From: JANYCG01 sp031418395
GTDB lineage: Bacteria > Pseudomonadota > Gammaproteobacteria > Burkholderiales > Burkholderiaceae_C
Assembly (NCBI GenBank): GCA_031418395.1
Contig: JANOXL010000311.1
Coordinates: 1-20,792, forward strand
Length of the DNA stretch: 20,792 nt
Reading direction: 5' to 3'
The position numbers and the translations under genes were made by a program. Within the stretch, counting starts at the first letter, position 1; each line of letters starts with the position of its first letter. Below are positions 13,862-20,546 of this stretch, one piece after another. Below the pieces are notes generated by a model that did no database searches, was not told where the DNA came from, and saw nothing but the letters and a program-made list of their open reading frames with translations.

Positions 13862-14863
13862 TTGGCAACCAAAAAATTCAAGGGCTTGGGCCGCGGGCTT
13901 GAAGCGCTCCTGGGCCCCACGGTCGATGAATCCGCTGCCGCCATGGGTCCGTCTGGCCCCGGGTTTCCGGCCTCGCTGCTGCTCATCGACATGGTGCCCG
14001 GTCAGTATCAGCCGCGCACCCGCATGGACGAAGGCGCGTTGTACGTGCTGGCAGAGAGCATCAAAGCGCAGGGCATCATGCAACCTATCCTTGTTCGTCG
14101 CTTGAGCGACGAACAAGGTCGGTTGCACCGCAAGAAGGAGTCGCAGGGGCCCTCCCCTGCGAAGGGCCAGTTTGTGGACGCCGTGCCGGATCGACCCGTC
14201 TACGAAATCATCGCTGGCGAGCGCCGCTTTCGCGCGGCCAAACTGGCTGGCCTGGACAGCGTGCCGGTGCTGGTACGCGACGTGCCCGATGAATCCGCCG
14301 CCGCCATGGGGCTCATCGAAAACATCCAGCGCGAAGACCTGAACCCACTCGAAGAAGCGCAGGGTCTGAACCGCCTGGTGAAAGAGTTCGGCCTCACCCA
14401 CGAGATGGCGGCGCAGGCGGTGGGGCGCTCGCGCAGCGCGGCTTCCAACCTGTTGCGCCTGTTGAACCTGGCCGAGCCGGTGCAAACCATGCTGATGGCC
14501 GGCGACATCGACATGGGGCACGCCCGCGCGCTTTTGGGGCTTGAAAAGCTCAGTCAGATCACCGCCGCGAACCAGATAGCCGCCAAGAAACTCTCGGTGC
14601 GTGAAACCGAAAGCCTGGTTAAAAAACTCAGCGCCGAGTTCTCGCTGACGTCGCCCAAACCGACCAAAGAAAAATCGCGCGACATCAAGCGGGTCGAGGA
14701 AGAGTTGTCTGACCTGCTCACGGCGCAGGTGGAAGTGCGGGTAAAAAGACGTGTTAAACGTGGCGGACGTATGGAAGAAATGGGCGAGTTGAGCATCCAG
14801 TTCGGCTCGCTTGATGAGCTCAATGGTTTGATTGACCGGCTCACCCAGGGCGCGAGCCGCTAG
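13862..14863 (+). CDS. parB: Chromosome partitioning protein ParB (Spo0J-like CTPase)
   Basis: Binds parS, hydrolyses CTP and slides along DNA as a clamp, forming the complex that ParA moves and that recruits SMC. The 333-aa product has the N-terminal ParA-interaction motif KGLGRGLEALLG (residues 6-17), the CTP-binding motif GERRFRA (119-125), the ENIQREDLNPLEEA segment, a helix-turn-helix around LTHEMAAQAVGRSRSAASNL and a C-terminal dimerisation part. Between VRR (78-80) and the GERR strand there are extra residues, about 81-112 (LSDEQGRLHRKKESQGPSPA and on), in a region that is short in most ParB proteins. The DNA of this stretch contains two perfect hairpins. The start is TTG at 13862, with an excellent AAGGGAGA at 13847-13854. 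Three parS sites upstream are its likely targets. Confidence 0.97.
   Translation: MATKKFKGLGRGLEALLGPTVDESAAAMGPSGPGFPASLLLIDMVPGQYQPRTRMDEGALYVLAESIKAQGIMQPILVRRLSDEQGRLHRKKESQGPSPAKGQFVDAVPDRPVYEIIAGERRFRAAKLAGLDSVPVLVRDVPDESAAAMGLIENIQREDLNPLEEAQGLNRLVKEFGLTHEMAAQAVGRSRSAASNLLRLLNLAEPVQTMLMAGDIDMGHARALLGLEKLSQITAANQIAAKKLSVRETESLVKKLSAEFSLTSPKPTKEKSRDIKRVEEELSDLLTAQVEVRVKRRVKRGGRMEEMGELSIQFGSLDELNGLIDRLTQGASR
14081..14125. repeat. 13-bp perfect hairpin inside parB (variable insert)
   Basis: CCTTGTTCGTCGC (14089-14101) and GCGACGAACAAGG (14106-14118) are exact reverse complements around a 4-nt TTGA loop. After a small internal loop, CAACC (14081-14085) pairs with GGTTG (14121-14125). It lies wholly in the coding frame (ParB residues 74-88), at the border of the non-conserved insert. 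No T-run follows, so it is unlikely to be an ordinary terminator. Confidence 0.93.
14141..14162. repeat. Second perfect hairpin inside parB insert
   Basis: TCGCAGGGG (14141-14149) and CCCCTGCGA (14154-14162) are exact reverse complements around CCCT. The hairpin starts only 15 nt after the outer stem of the first one and encodes ParB residues about 94-101, inside the same non-conserved insert. Together the two suggest that palindromic DNA was gained in frame. Confidence 0.9.
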
Positions 14864-14918
14864 GAAAGCGCTGCATAACTTGCGCCTTTCTTCTTGGATT
14901 TGCCGGTAAACTGAATTC

Positions 14919-16076
14919 ATGAGCCAAACCGCTGCTGAACTGAAAGCCACTGTCCTGGTGATCGATGATTCGCCAGACAGCCTGGCTTTGATCAGCAGTT
15001 TGCTCAAAGACCTGTACCGCGTGAAGGTCGCCAACAATGGCCCCACTGGCCTGCAAATCGCCTTGGGCGATCCCCCGCCTGACCTGATTTTGCTGGACGT
15101 GGTGATGGACGGCATGGATGGGTTTGAAGTCTGCCGCAGGCTTAAAAGCAACCCGGGCACCACACTGATCCCGGTGATCTTCCTCACCGCCAAAACCGAG
15201 CTTCAAGACGAAGAAACCGGCCTGCATCTGGGGGCCGCTGACTACATCGCCAAACCCGTCAGCCCGCCGATTCTGCTGGCACGCGTTGCCACCCAACTGG
15301 CGCTCAAGGCGAGCAGCGACTTTCTGCGCAGCAAGGCCGATTTTCTTGAAGCCGAGGTAGCGAAGCGCACCCGTGAGGTCGAAGCCGCGCAAGACGCGAC
15401 CATCCTGGCGATGTCGATGCTGGCTGAAACCCGTGACCTGGACACGGGCAACCACATCCGGCGCACGCAAAACTACGTGAAAGCCCTGGCTGAGCGGCTC
15501 AAGCAACATCCACGGTTTGCCGCGCAACTGGACGAGCGCGCCATTGCCATGCTGTACAAGTCAGCACCCTTGCATGACATCGGCAAAGTTGGCATTCCCG
15601 ATCGTATTTTGCTCAAACCCGCGAAACTGACAGCGGCGGAATTTGAGATCATGAAAAACCACACCACGATTGGTTACGACGCCATCGTGCAGGCCGAGTT
15701 GGCCTTGGGCGGCCCGATTGAACACCTGCGCACGGCCAAAGAGATTGCGCTGTCACATCAGGAAAAATGGGATGGCAGTGGTTACCCGCATGGCCTCTCG
15801 GGTGACGATATTCCGTTGGCGGCGCGTCTGATGGCGGTTGCTGATGTGTATGACGCGCTCATCAGTACGCGTGTGTACAAAAGTGGCCTGCCGCATGACC
15901 GAGCCGTGCAAGTCATCTTTCAAGGCCGGGGCGCGCATTTTGACCCCGACATGGTTGACGCTTTTATTGAAATCCAGGACGAGTTCGCCGCTATCGCCGC
16001 GCGTTTTGCTGACAACGAGAGCCAGTTGCAGCAAAAGATGGAGTACATGGCCATCGCGATCGCCGAAGAAGCCTGA
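14919..16076 (+). CDS. Response regulator with HD-GYP domain (probable cyclic-di-GMP phosphodiesterase)
   Basis: Two-component output protein of 385 aa. The receiver domain (about residues 10-128) has the acidic pair D16/D17, phospho-acceptor D60 in LILLDVVMDG, T90 in FLTAKT and K112 in YIAKPVSPP. A helical linker (about 130-160) leads into the HD-GYP domain with HDIGK (H219/D220), H248 in MKNHTTIGYD, H280, and WDGSGYP ending at GYP 288-290. The second histidine pair reads HQE rather than the common HHE. HD-GYP proteins hydrolyse cyclic-di-GMP and so favour motility over biofilm. No histidine kinase is adjacent, making this an orphan regulator. The ATG at 14919 lacks a strong ribosome site. 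The stop TGA (16074-16076) overlaps the first two bases of a 105-bp palindrome. It starts 55 nt after parB on the same strand. Confidence 0.94.
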   Translation: MSQTAAELKATVLVIDDSPDSLALISSLLKDLYRVKVANNGPTGLQIALGDPPPDLILLDVVMDGMDGFEVCRRLKSNPGTTLIPVIFLTAKTELQDEETGLHLGAADYIAKPVSPPILLARVATQLALKASSDFLRSKADFLEAEVAKRTREVEAAQDATILAMSMLAETRDLDTGNHIRRTQNYVKALAERLKQHPRFAAQLDERAIAMLYKSAPLHDIGKVGIPDRILLKPAKLTAAEFEIMKNHTTIGYDAIVQAELALGGPIEHLRTAKEIALSHQEKWDGSGYPHGLSGDDIPLAARLMAVADVYDALISTRVYKSGLPHDRAVQVIFQGRGAHFDPDMVDAFIEIQDEFAAIAARFADNESQLQQKMEYMAIAIAEEA

Positions 16077-16179
16077 TTTCAATCGAAACGTGTCCGATTG
16101 CGGCGTTGCATCGCCTTGCCGTGCTGGAGCACTGTCAGCGGCGATGCGCCTTGCACTCGGATCCGTTGCGATTGAAATC
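16075..16179. repeat. 105-bp imperfect palindromic element
   Basis: The ends GATTTCAATCG (16075-16085) and CGATTGAAATC (16169-16179) are exact reverse complements. Further inside, the arms (16075-16115 and 16140-16179) stay largely complementary through AACG, TCCGA, TGC and GCATCGCC/GGCGATGC (16108-16115 and 16140-16147). The centre has its own GTGCT/AGCAC hairpin (16121-16125, 16128-16132). The arm core at 16097-16115 matches 17 of 19 bases of the palindrome near 5183. It fits a dispersed REP- or MITE-like element, and could fold in RNA after the HD-GYP stop codon. Confidence 0.8.
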
Positions 16180-16393
16180 TCTTACGTTCGATTTGCATTT
16201 TGGGGAGCGGCAGAGGGCCGATGCACCAGCTAAAAATCTGCCCCGGTACAGGGTGTTCTTTGAGCCTTGCGTGATTGAAGTCCCCCTCTTGGGCACTGGG
16301 TACCCCCCACAAATGGGGGGTAACACTTGGATGCAGGTGGGTTAATAATTCAGTTCCGGCCCACGCCGCCTACCCAACGACCGAAAGAGCCTT
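16180..16393. other. Gene-free interval with a C/G-run hairpin
   Basis: No coding sequence is supported between the palindrome and the glycine-rich protein gene. TACCCCCC (16301-16308) and GGGGGGTA (16315-16322) are exact reverse complements around ACAAAT. It is not followed by T residues. An AT-rich TTAATAATT lies at 16342-16350, where a -10 box of the next gene could be, but no -35 at proper distance was found. The piece at 16187-16205 (TTCGAT…ATTTTGGGG) resembles 5158-5179 and may be another relic of the same repeat family. Confidence 0.6.
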
Positions 16394-16924
16394 ATGAAAC
16401 TCAACCATCTGTATGCTGCTGCTTTACTGAGCGTAATCACCAGTGCGGCGTCGGCCCAGACCATCGACCGCGTCAAGCTGACCGACAACGACCTGAATTG
16501 CCAGGCCATCTACGGCGAAATTTCGCAGATGGACGCCGTGATCCAGCGCGCCCAAATGCCGCCTCCCGCCCAAGCCGCTGCGCCGGCAGACAGTGGTGGC
16601 TCCGTGGGTGGCCAATTGGCCGGTGCGGTGGCTCAGCAGGCACTCGGTAACGCGGCGGCGCGCGGCGGCCTGTTCGGCGGAGCCGGTGGATTGTTTGGCG
16701 GCGGCGGAGGTGGCGGCATTGGTGGCCTGTTTGGCAGCATTGCCGGTGCCGCTGCACAAAACAACGCGGCTCAACAAGCCGCAGCGCAAGGCGCAGCCCA
16801 ACAGGCAGCCGCCCCGCAAGCTGCACAAAACCAGGTTCTGATGCAGCAAGCGCAGGGTCGCAAAGAGCACTTGACGGGGCTTTTCCTGAGCAAGGGTTGC
16901 AAAACCAGCGACCTGCTCAAGTAA
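16394..16924 (+). CDS. Exported glycine/alanine-rich protein of unknown function
   Basis: Predicted secreted or periplasmic protein of 176 aa. A clear signal peptide (MKLNHLYAAALLSVITSAASA, cleavage after ASA at residue 21) is followed by QTIDRVKLTDNDLNCQAIYGEISQMDAVI, a small cysteine-containing helical part. Then come a Gly-rich stretch (about 84-118) with GGLFGG repeats and a Gln/Ala-rich helix. A C-terminal KEHLTGLFLSKGCKTSDLLK carries the second cysteine, which may pair with the first. The middle reads like a glycine-zipper segment that could insert in or lie along a membrane; this is an impression, not a match to a known family. The ATG at 16394 has AAAGAG about 7 nt upstream. It stands alone between the palindromic region and the convergent flavoprotein gene. 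Confidence 0.78.
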   Translation: MKLNHLYAAALLSVITSAASAQTIDRVKLTDNDLNCQAIYGEISQMDAVIQRAQMPPPAQAAAPADSGGSVGGQLAGAVAQQALGNAAARGGLFGGAGGLFGGGGGGGIGGLFGSIAGAAAQNNAAQQAAAQGAAQQAAAPQAAQNQVLMQQAQGRKEHLTGLFLSKGCKTSDLLK

Positions 16925-16949
16925 ATCCAAATCATTCGCGAAGCTTGTT

Positions 16950-16989
16950 GTGCCTTCAAGCCGTGCTACAGCACGGCCGTCATCGGCAC
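16950..16989. terminator. Nested hairpin between convergent genes, likely terminator
   Basis: GCCGTGCT (16960-16967) and AGCACGGC (16970-16977) are exact reverse complements, enclosed by GTGCC (16950-16954) facing GGCAC (16985-16989). It lies 25 nt past the glycine-rich gene stop and in the run-out of the minus-strand flavoprotein gene. There is no T-run. The GCCGTGCT..AGCAC core also occurs in the centre of the 105-bp palindrome (16119-16132). Confidence 0.5.
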
Positions 16990-17066
16990 GTCAAGTTCAC
17001 ACATGATGGGCAAATGAAATAGAAGCGCAGCCGCAAGTCGCGCGGCTTGCGTCGGCAGGCTTGCGT

Positions 17067-18497
17067 TCAGGCCGACCAGGTGAATATTTTCCCTGGATTC
17101 ATGATGTTCTTCGGGTCCAGTGCGTGTTTGATGGTGCGCATCATGTTCACCGCGCCGGCGCCTGTCTCGGTCAACAGGAAATCCATTTTGTGCAGGCCCA
17201 CACCGTGTTCGCCCGTGCAGGTGCCTTGCATGCTCAAGGCACGGTTGACCAGATCGACGTTGAGTTTTTCGGCGGTCACACGTTCTTCAGGTTTGTCGGG
17301 GTCGAGCATGTAGCCAAAGTGGAAGTTGCCGTCACCGACGTGGCCCACCAGGAAATAGGGAAAACCTGAGGCATCGGCCTCGGCGACTGACGCCAGCAGA
17401 CAGTCGGCCAGGCGCGAGATCGGCACACAGGTGTCGGTGGAGATGATCTTGCAGCCGGGGCGCGACTGCAGCGCCGCAAAATAGACGTTGTGCCGCGCCG
17501 TCCACAGGCGGGTGCGCTCTTCGGGCGTGGTGGCCCATTCAAATGCCTGGCCGCCCAGTTCACTGGCGATTTCCTGAACTAGTTCGGCCTGTTCCTTCAC
17601 GCTGTTGGGGCTGCCGTGAAACTCCATCAAGAGCATCGGCTCTTCGCGCAGCTTGAGTTTGGCATAGGCGTTGACCATGCGCACGGTGTGCACGTCCAGA
17701 AATTCCACGCGCGCAATCGGAATACCCATCTGGATGATCTGAATCGTGGTGCGTACGGCGGCTTCAATACTCGGGAAGGAGCAAATCGCCGCGCTGATGG
17801 CCTCTGGAAGCGGGTACAACTTGAGGGTGATTTCGGTAATCACTCCCAATGTGCCTTCAGAGCCGACCATCAGGCGCGTGAGGTCGTAACCCGCGCTGCT
17901 CTTCTTGGCGCGGGTGCCGGTGCGGATGACTTCGCCGCTGGCCGTGACCACTTCAAGCGCCAGCACGTTTTCTTTCATGGTGCCGTAACGCACGGCATTG
18001 GTGCCGCTGGCGCGGGTGGCGCTCATGCCGCCAATCGAGGCGTCGGCACCGGGGTCAATCGGGAAGAAGAGACCCGTGCTTTTGACTTCTTCGTTGAGCT
18101 GTTTGCGGGTCACACCGGGTTGTACGGTCACGGTCAAATCGTCCGCGTTGATGGCGAGCACCTTGTTCATGCGGTTCAGGTCGATGCTGATACCGCCTTG
18201 TACGGCGAGCAAATGGCCTTCAAGTGAGGAGCCGACGGCGAAGGGAATTACCGGCATGTTGTGGGCGCTGGCCAGCTTCACCGCGTCGGCCACGTCCGCA
18301 GTGGATTCGGCAAACACCACAGCCGAGGGTGGCGGTACGCTGTAAGACGACTCATCACGCCCATGCTGCTCGCGCACGATCATGGCGGTGGAGAGGTTCG
18401 CGGCAAATCGCGCCTTCAACTCCGCCAGCAAGGCGTCTGGCATGGCCCGCTGGTTGATTGCGGGCATGAGGTGCAAGGGGTTGGTGGGTGCGTTCAT
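17067..18497 (-). CDS. FAD-linked oxidase, D-lactate dehydrogenase (cytochrome)/GlcD type
   Basis: Flavoprotein of 476 aa that probably oxidises D-lactate or a related D-2-hydroxy acid and passes electrons to a cytochrome or quinone. The FAD-binding half shows PFAVGSSLEGHLLAVQGGIS, DPGADASIGGMSATRASGTN, RYGTMKENVLALEVV and MVGSEGTLGVITEITLKLYP. The C-terminal half has GHVGDGNFH and TGEHGVGLHKMDFL, both typical of mitochondrial-type D-lactate dehydrogenases. The frame is open 100 codons further upstream to 18797, but the start (complement of 18495-18497) was chosen because the protein family begins near there. It also has GAGAGG 5 nt upstream, and the longer version would run through the divergent gene. 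Without glcE or glcF neighbours, a lone D-lactate type is favoured over a glycolate oxidase subunit. It is divergent from the adenosyltransferase gene. Confidence 0.92.
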   Translation of the reverse strand: MNAPTNPLHLMPAINQRAMPDALLAELKARFAANLSTAMIVREQHGRDESSYSVPPPSAVVFAESTADVADAVKLASAHNMPVIPFAVGSSLEGHLLAVQGGISIDLNRMNKVLAINADDLTVTVQPGVTRKQLNEEVKSTGLFFPIDPGADASIGGMSATRASGTNAVRYGTMKENVLALEVVTASGEVIRTGTRAKKSSAGYDLTRLMVGSEGTLGVITEITLKLYPLPEAISAAICSFPSIEAAVRTTIQIIQMGIPIARVEFLDVHTVRMVNAYAKLKLREEPMLLMEFHGSPNSVKEQAELVQEIASELGGQAFEWATTPEERTRLWTARHNVYFAALQSRPGCKIISTDTCVPISRLADCLLASVAEADASGFPYFLVGHVGDGNFHFGYMLDPDKPEERVTAEKLNVDLVNRALSMQGTCTGEHGVGLHKMDFLLTETGAGAVNMMRTIKHALDPKNIMNPGKIFTWSA

Positions 18498-18524
18498 GGG
18501 GCCTCTCGGGAGCTGGCGTGCGAG

Positions 18525-18577
18525 TTGGGACGGATCGGATAAGGTCAGATAATACTTTGCAGTAAGAACAAAAACAA
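18525..18577. promoter_or_regulatory. Overlapping divergent promoters (adenosyltransferase and flavoprotein genes)
   Basis: On the plus strand, TTGGGA (18525-18530), 17 nt, GATAAT (18548-18553) fits a sigma-70 promoter for the adenosyltransferase gene. On the minus strand, TATTAT (complement of 18549-18554) with TTGTTT (complement of 18572-18577), also 17 nt apart, could serve the flavoprotein gene. The two -10 boxes occupy the same bases, so transcription in the two directions would compete. Found by eye; the minus-strand -35 is weak (3 of 6). Confidence 0.45.
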
Positions 18578-18618
18578 ACGTCAAGTCAAACTTCAAGACA
18601 AACGCAAGGGATTTAGCC

Positions 18619-19206
18619 ATGGGCAATCGACTCACACAAATCGCCACCCGCACCGGCGACAACGGCACCACCGGCCTGGGCGACGGTGTTCGCGTCAGCA
18701 AAAACTCGCTGCGTGTCCACGCCATGGGTGAGGTCGATGAGCTCAACTCCAACATCGGCGTCTTGTTATGCGAAGCCATGCCCGACGGTGTGCGCACCGT
18801 GCTGGTGGAGATTCAGCACCAGTTGTTCAATTTGGGCGGCGAGTTGTCGATCCCTGGCTTTGAACTGTTGAAAGCTGAGGCCGTGCTGGCGCTGGACGAA
18901 GCCCTGGCCGAACACAACGAACATCTGCCGCGCCTGCAAGAGTTCATCCTGCCTGCAGGCAGCCGTGCCGCGTCGCTCGCCCACGTGTGCCGCACGGTCG
19001 CGCGCCGCGCCGAACGCGCCGTGGTGGCGCTCGAAGCTTCTGAGACCCTGAAAGACACGCCGCGCCAGTACCTTAATCGGCTCTCAGACTTGATGTTTGT
19101 TTTGGCACGGGTCCTGAACCGCTATCGCACCGATGGCACCGTCGGGGATGATGTGTATTGGAAGAGTGCACGGCTGGCAAAAGCGCAGGCGGACGACCTA
19201 ACTTAA
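18619..19206 (+). CDS. PduO-type corrinoid ATP:cob(I)alamin adenosyltransferase
   Basis: Transfers the 5'-deoxyadenosyl group of ATP to reduced cobalamin, giving coenzyme B12 for enzymes such as methylmalonyl-CoA mutase. The 195-aa product has the expected length and motifs: the ATP loop TRTGDNGTTGLGDG (residues 10-23), HAMGEVDELNSNIG (about 34-47), HQLFNLGGEL, RTVARRAERAV with the conserved arginines, and YLNRLSDLMFVLAR near the end. ATG 18619 has AAGGGA at 18606-18611. It is divergent from the D-lactate dehydrogenase-type gene, and the two share a 121-nt promoter region. No cobalamin riboswitch is visible in that region, and no other B12 gene is present in the window. It converges tightly on the next gene (16-nt gap). 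Confidence 0.96.
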   Translation: MGNRLTQIATRTGDNGTTGLGDGVRVSKNSLRVHAMGEVDELNSNIGVLLCEAMPDGVRTVLVEIQHQLFNLGGELSIPGFELLKAEAVLALDEALAEHNEHLPRLQEFILPAGSRAASLAHVCRTVARRAERAVVALEASETLKDTPRQYLNRLSDLMFVLARVLNRYRTDGTVGDDVYWKSARLAKAQADDLT

Positions 19207-19218
19207 GGCCCGCGCCTT
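19205..19218. terminator. Short hairpin in the convergent gap
   Basis: AAGGC (19205-19209) and GCCTT (19214-19218) are exact reverse complements around CCGC. The hairpin sits at the adenosyltransferase stop, with the stop of the convergent gene a few bases away. It is too short and lacks a T-run, so a terminator role is tentative. Confidence 0.3.
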
Positions 19219-19222
19219 CGAC

Positions 19223-19705
19223 TCATGTCGACGTTGAAATGCGCGCAAACCCGCTCGTCACCCACGCCGTTGCGCTGTTTCGGGTCAGTTTGTACGACGG
19301 CGACACGGGTTGCGTTGCCAGAGTCTGGCCACTGGCATCTTTGGCGCTGAGTCGGGCGCTGGGGTGGTCATCGTCGGGTTCAATATCCAGTGACACGGTG
19401 ACGCGGGTAGGGCCTACCGCGACATCGATGTTTTGGTGCAGCGAGGCATGCAAATGTTGTTCGCTGCGGCGAAAAAATTCGCTGGCGGTTTTAACCAGCG
19501 TCCTGAACGCTGTGCCGTCCATGGGTTTGGGGTTCTTTTTGTCGCGGCCCATGGTCCACGGGCCGACCAGCGTGGGTTCGGCCTCGCCGTCCCTGACCAT
19601 GGCGACAGCCCAGCCATCATCATCATCGTTTTTGATGACATGGGCCGTCCACCCGTCACTTTGCCAGTGGCGAGGTTCTTGAATTTTAGGGTTGGAGTCG
19701 GTCAA
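19223..19705 (-). CDS. Conserved-looking protein of unknown function, cytoplasmic
   Basis: No family recognised. The 160-aa product has no signal peptide or membrane helix. It is acidic and rich in Trp near the N-terminus (HWQSDGWTAHVIKNDDDDGWAVAMV), with GPWTMGRDKKNPKPMD in the middle, an amphipathic helix at about 66-85 (AFRTLVKTASEFFRRSEQHLH) and a beta-rich C-terminal half ending in a Ser/Thr-rich tail. Codon use and GC match the neighbours, and no overlapping frame is more credible, so it is probably real. The start is a TTG (complement of 19703-19705) with only a weak upstream GAG; a different start nearby cannot be excluded. It converges on the adenosyltransferase gene with a 16-nt gap. 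The ~230 nt upstream of it must hold its promoter, but I see no convincing one. Confidence 0.7.
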   Translation of the reverse strand: MTDSNPKIQEPRHWQSDGWTAHVIKNDDDDGWAVAMVRDGEAEPTLVGPWTMGRDKKNPKPMDGTAFRTLVKTASEFFRRSEQHLHASLHQNIDVAVGPTRVTVSLDIEPDDDHPSARLSAKDASGQTLATQPVSPSYKLTRNSATAWVTSGFARISTST

Positions 19706-19887
19706 CGTGCGCTCAGGAATTTAAACAAGGCTGCACTGTAATCGATGCACCCGTCCTGCAGCGCAGATGTATCGCCCGCGACCGATGGCCAGGCTCCTGG
19801 GGCCGTACTTGTCACAAACTGGCAAAAACGCGCCCGGGGCTTACGCCCTCAGCGCAGGTCGTCCTACATCAATCGCTGCTGTGCGGA

Positions 19888-19926
19888 CGAAGAATCGTGA
19901 TTGGGCAGATTCGCCCGGATTCTTTG
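19888..19926 (+). promoter_or_regulatory. Leader hairpin beside the ribosome site of the EF-hand gene
   Basis: AAGAATC (19890-19896) and GATTCTT (19918-19924) are reverse complements, with an inner GGGC (19903-19906)/GCCC (19913-19916) stem. The outer stem ends two bases before the GGAG ribosome site (19926-19929), so it could affect access by the ribosome or mRNA stability. It may also be chance. Confidence 0.35.
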
Positions 19927-19935
19927 GAGTTTTCG

Positions 19936-20376
19936 ATGAAGAAAGTACTGCTCGCAACTGCGGTTGCCTTGGTTTGCAGTGGCGCATTTGCCCAAACCAC
20001 CCCCGACCCAGCCAGGGGAAACACTGTGACCGGACCGGGCACACCTTCCACCACGGACAAGGCTGCTGTTGCTGGACAAGCGAAGGCTGACGCGCGCAAA
20101 GCCGCCAATCCCAATGCAGGCACCGAGCCCATGAAACCAGTGCCCAACCAGGGGACGCCTTCCACCACGGACAGGGCTTCCGTCGCAGGGCAGGCAAATG
20201 CTGACGCGAGGAAATCCAGAACCGAGATGACGCCCATGGACGCCAACGGCGATGGAAAAATTACCAAGCGCGAATATGACCGCTATCACTCGGCGATGTG
20301 GAGCAGCATGAAGGGCGCCAGCGGCACGGTTTCGCAAACCGAAATGCAAAACAGGATGGCTAACAACCGTCCATGA
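19936..20376 (+). CDS. Exported EF-hand domain protein with duplicated segment
   Basis: Predicted periplasmic or secreted protein of 146 aa. A signal peptide (MKKVLLATAVALVCSGAFAQ, cleavage after AFA) is followed by two copies of a 21-residue segment (35-55 and 73-93, both starting GTPSTTD and ending ADARK, 18 of 21 identical). Next comes one canonical EF-hand loop, D102-A-N-G-D-G-K-I-T-K-R-E113, with ligands at loop positions 1, 3, 5, 9 and 12. The C-terminal helix region has YDRYHSAMW and SQTEMQNRM. A single complete EF-hand suggests weak calcium binding, or a second, degenerate loop. The start at 19936 was chosen over the upstream ATG at 19897 because GGAG lies at 19926-19929 and the signal peptide begins there. 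It is transcribed alone; the biological role is unknown. Confidence 0.85.
   Translation: MKKVLLATAVALVCSGAFAQTTPDPARGNTVTGPGTPSTTDKAAVAGQAKADARKAANPNAGTEPMKPVPNQGTPSTTDRASVAGQANADARKSRTEMTPMDANGDGKITKREYDRYHSAMWSSMKGASGTVSQTEMQNRMANNRP
20038..20214 (+). repeat. Two 63-bp direct repeats within the EF-hand gene
   Basis: Units 20038-20100 and 20152-20214 each encode a 21-residue segment, GTPSTTD(K/R)A(A/S)VAGQA(K/N)ADARK, separated by 51 nt. Protein identity is 18 of 21, while several silent and a few coding changes have built up in the DNA. This is consistent with an older in-frame duplication kept under selection. Confidence 0.9.
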
Positions 20377-20546
20377 TGTGGTGAAATGTGCCGCCGGCGC
20401 GGTCTGCCTAGGGCGGCCAGCCTCGGGCTCGGACGGAGACTCCCCTACTGCGGGTGCTGGCGGGGCCGCGCCTCAATCGGCTCCTTCGAATGGCGCTGTT
20501 ATGTTGCGGCGGGGAACGATCACGAACACCCTTGATCCTGGCCGTC

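Noticed and set aside
14089..14118. Intrinsic terminator
   Set aside because: The perfect hairpin is in the middle of parB coding sequence and no T-run follows on either strand.
13796..15193. Long open frame (465 codons) on the minus strand
   Set aside because: It spans the antisense of parB and the start of the HD-GYP gene. Both plus-strand products have clear motifs; the minus product does not.
16075..16322. CRISPR array or insertion sequence
   Set aside because: The repeats are inverted, not regularly spaced direct repeats, and no transposase or cas gene is present.
18498..18618. Cobalamin riboswitch upstream of the adenosyltransferase gene
   Set aside because: Only 121 nt are available and no B12-box-like sequence or suitable folded leader was seen.
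18498..18797. 100-codon N-terminal extension of the flavoprotein
   Set aside because: It would run through the promoter and first part of the divergent adenosyltransferase gene. The family start with GAGAGG at 18497 is better.
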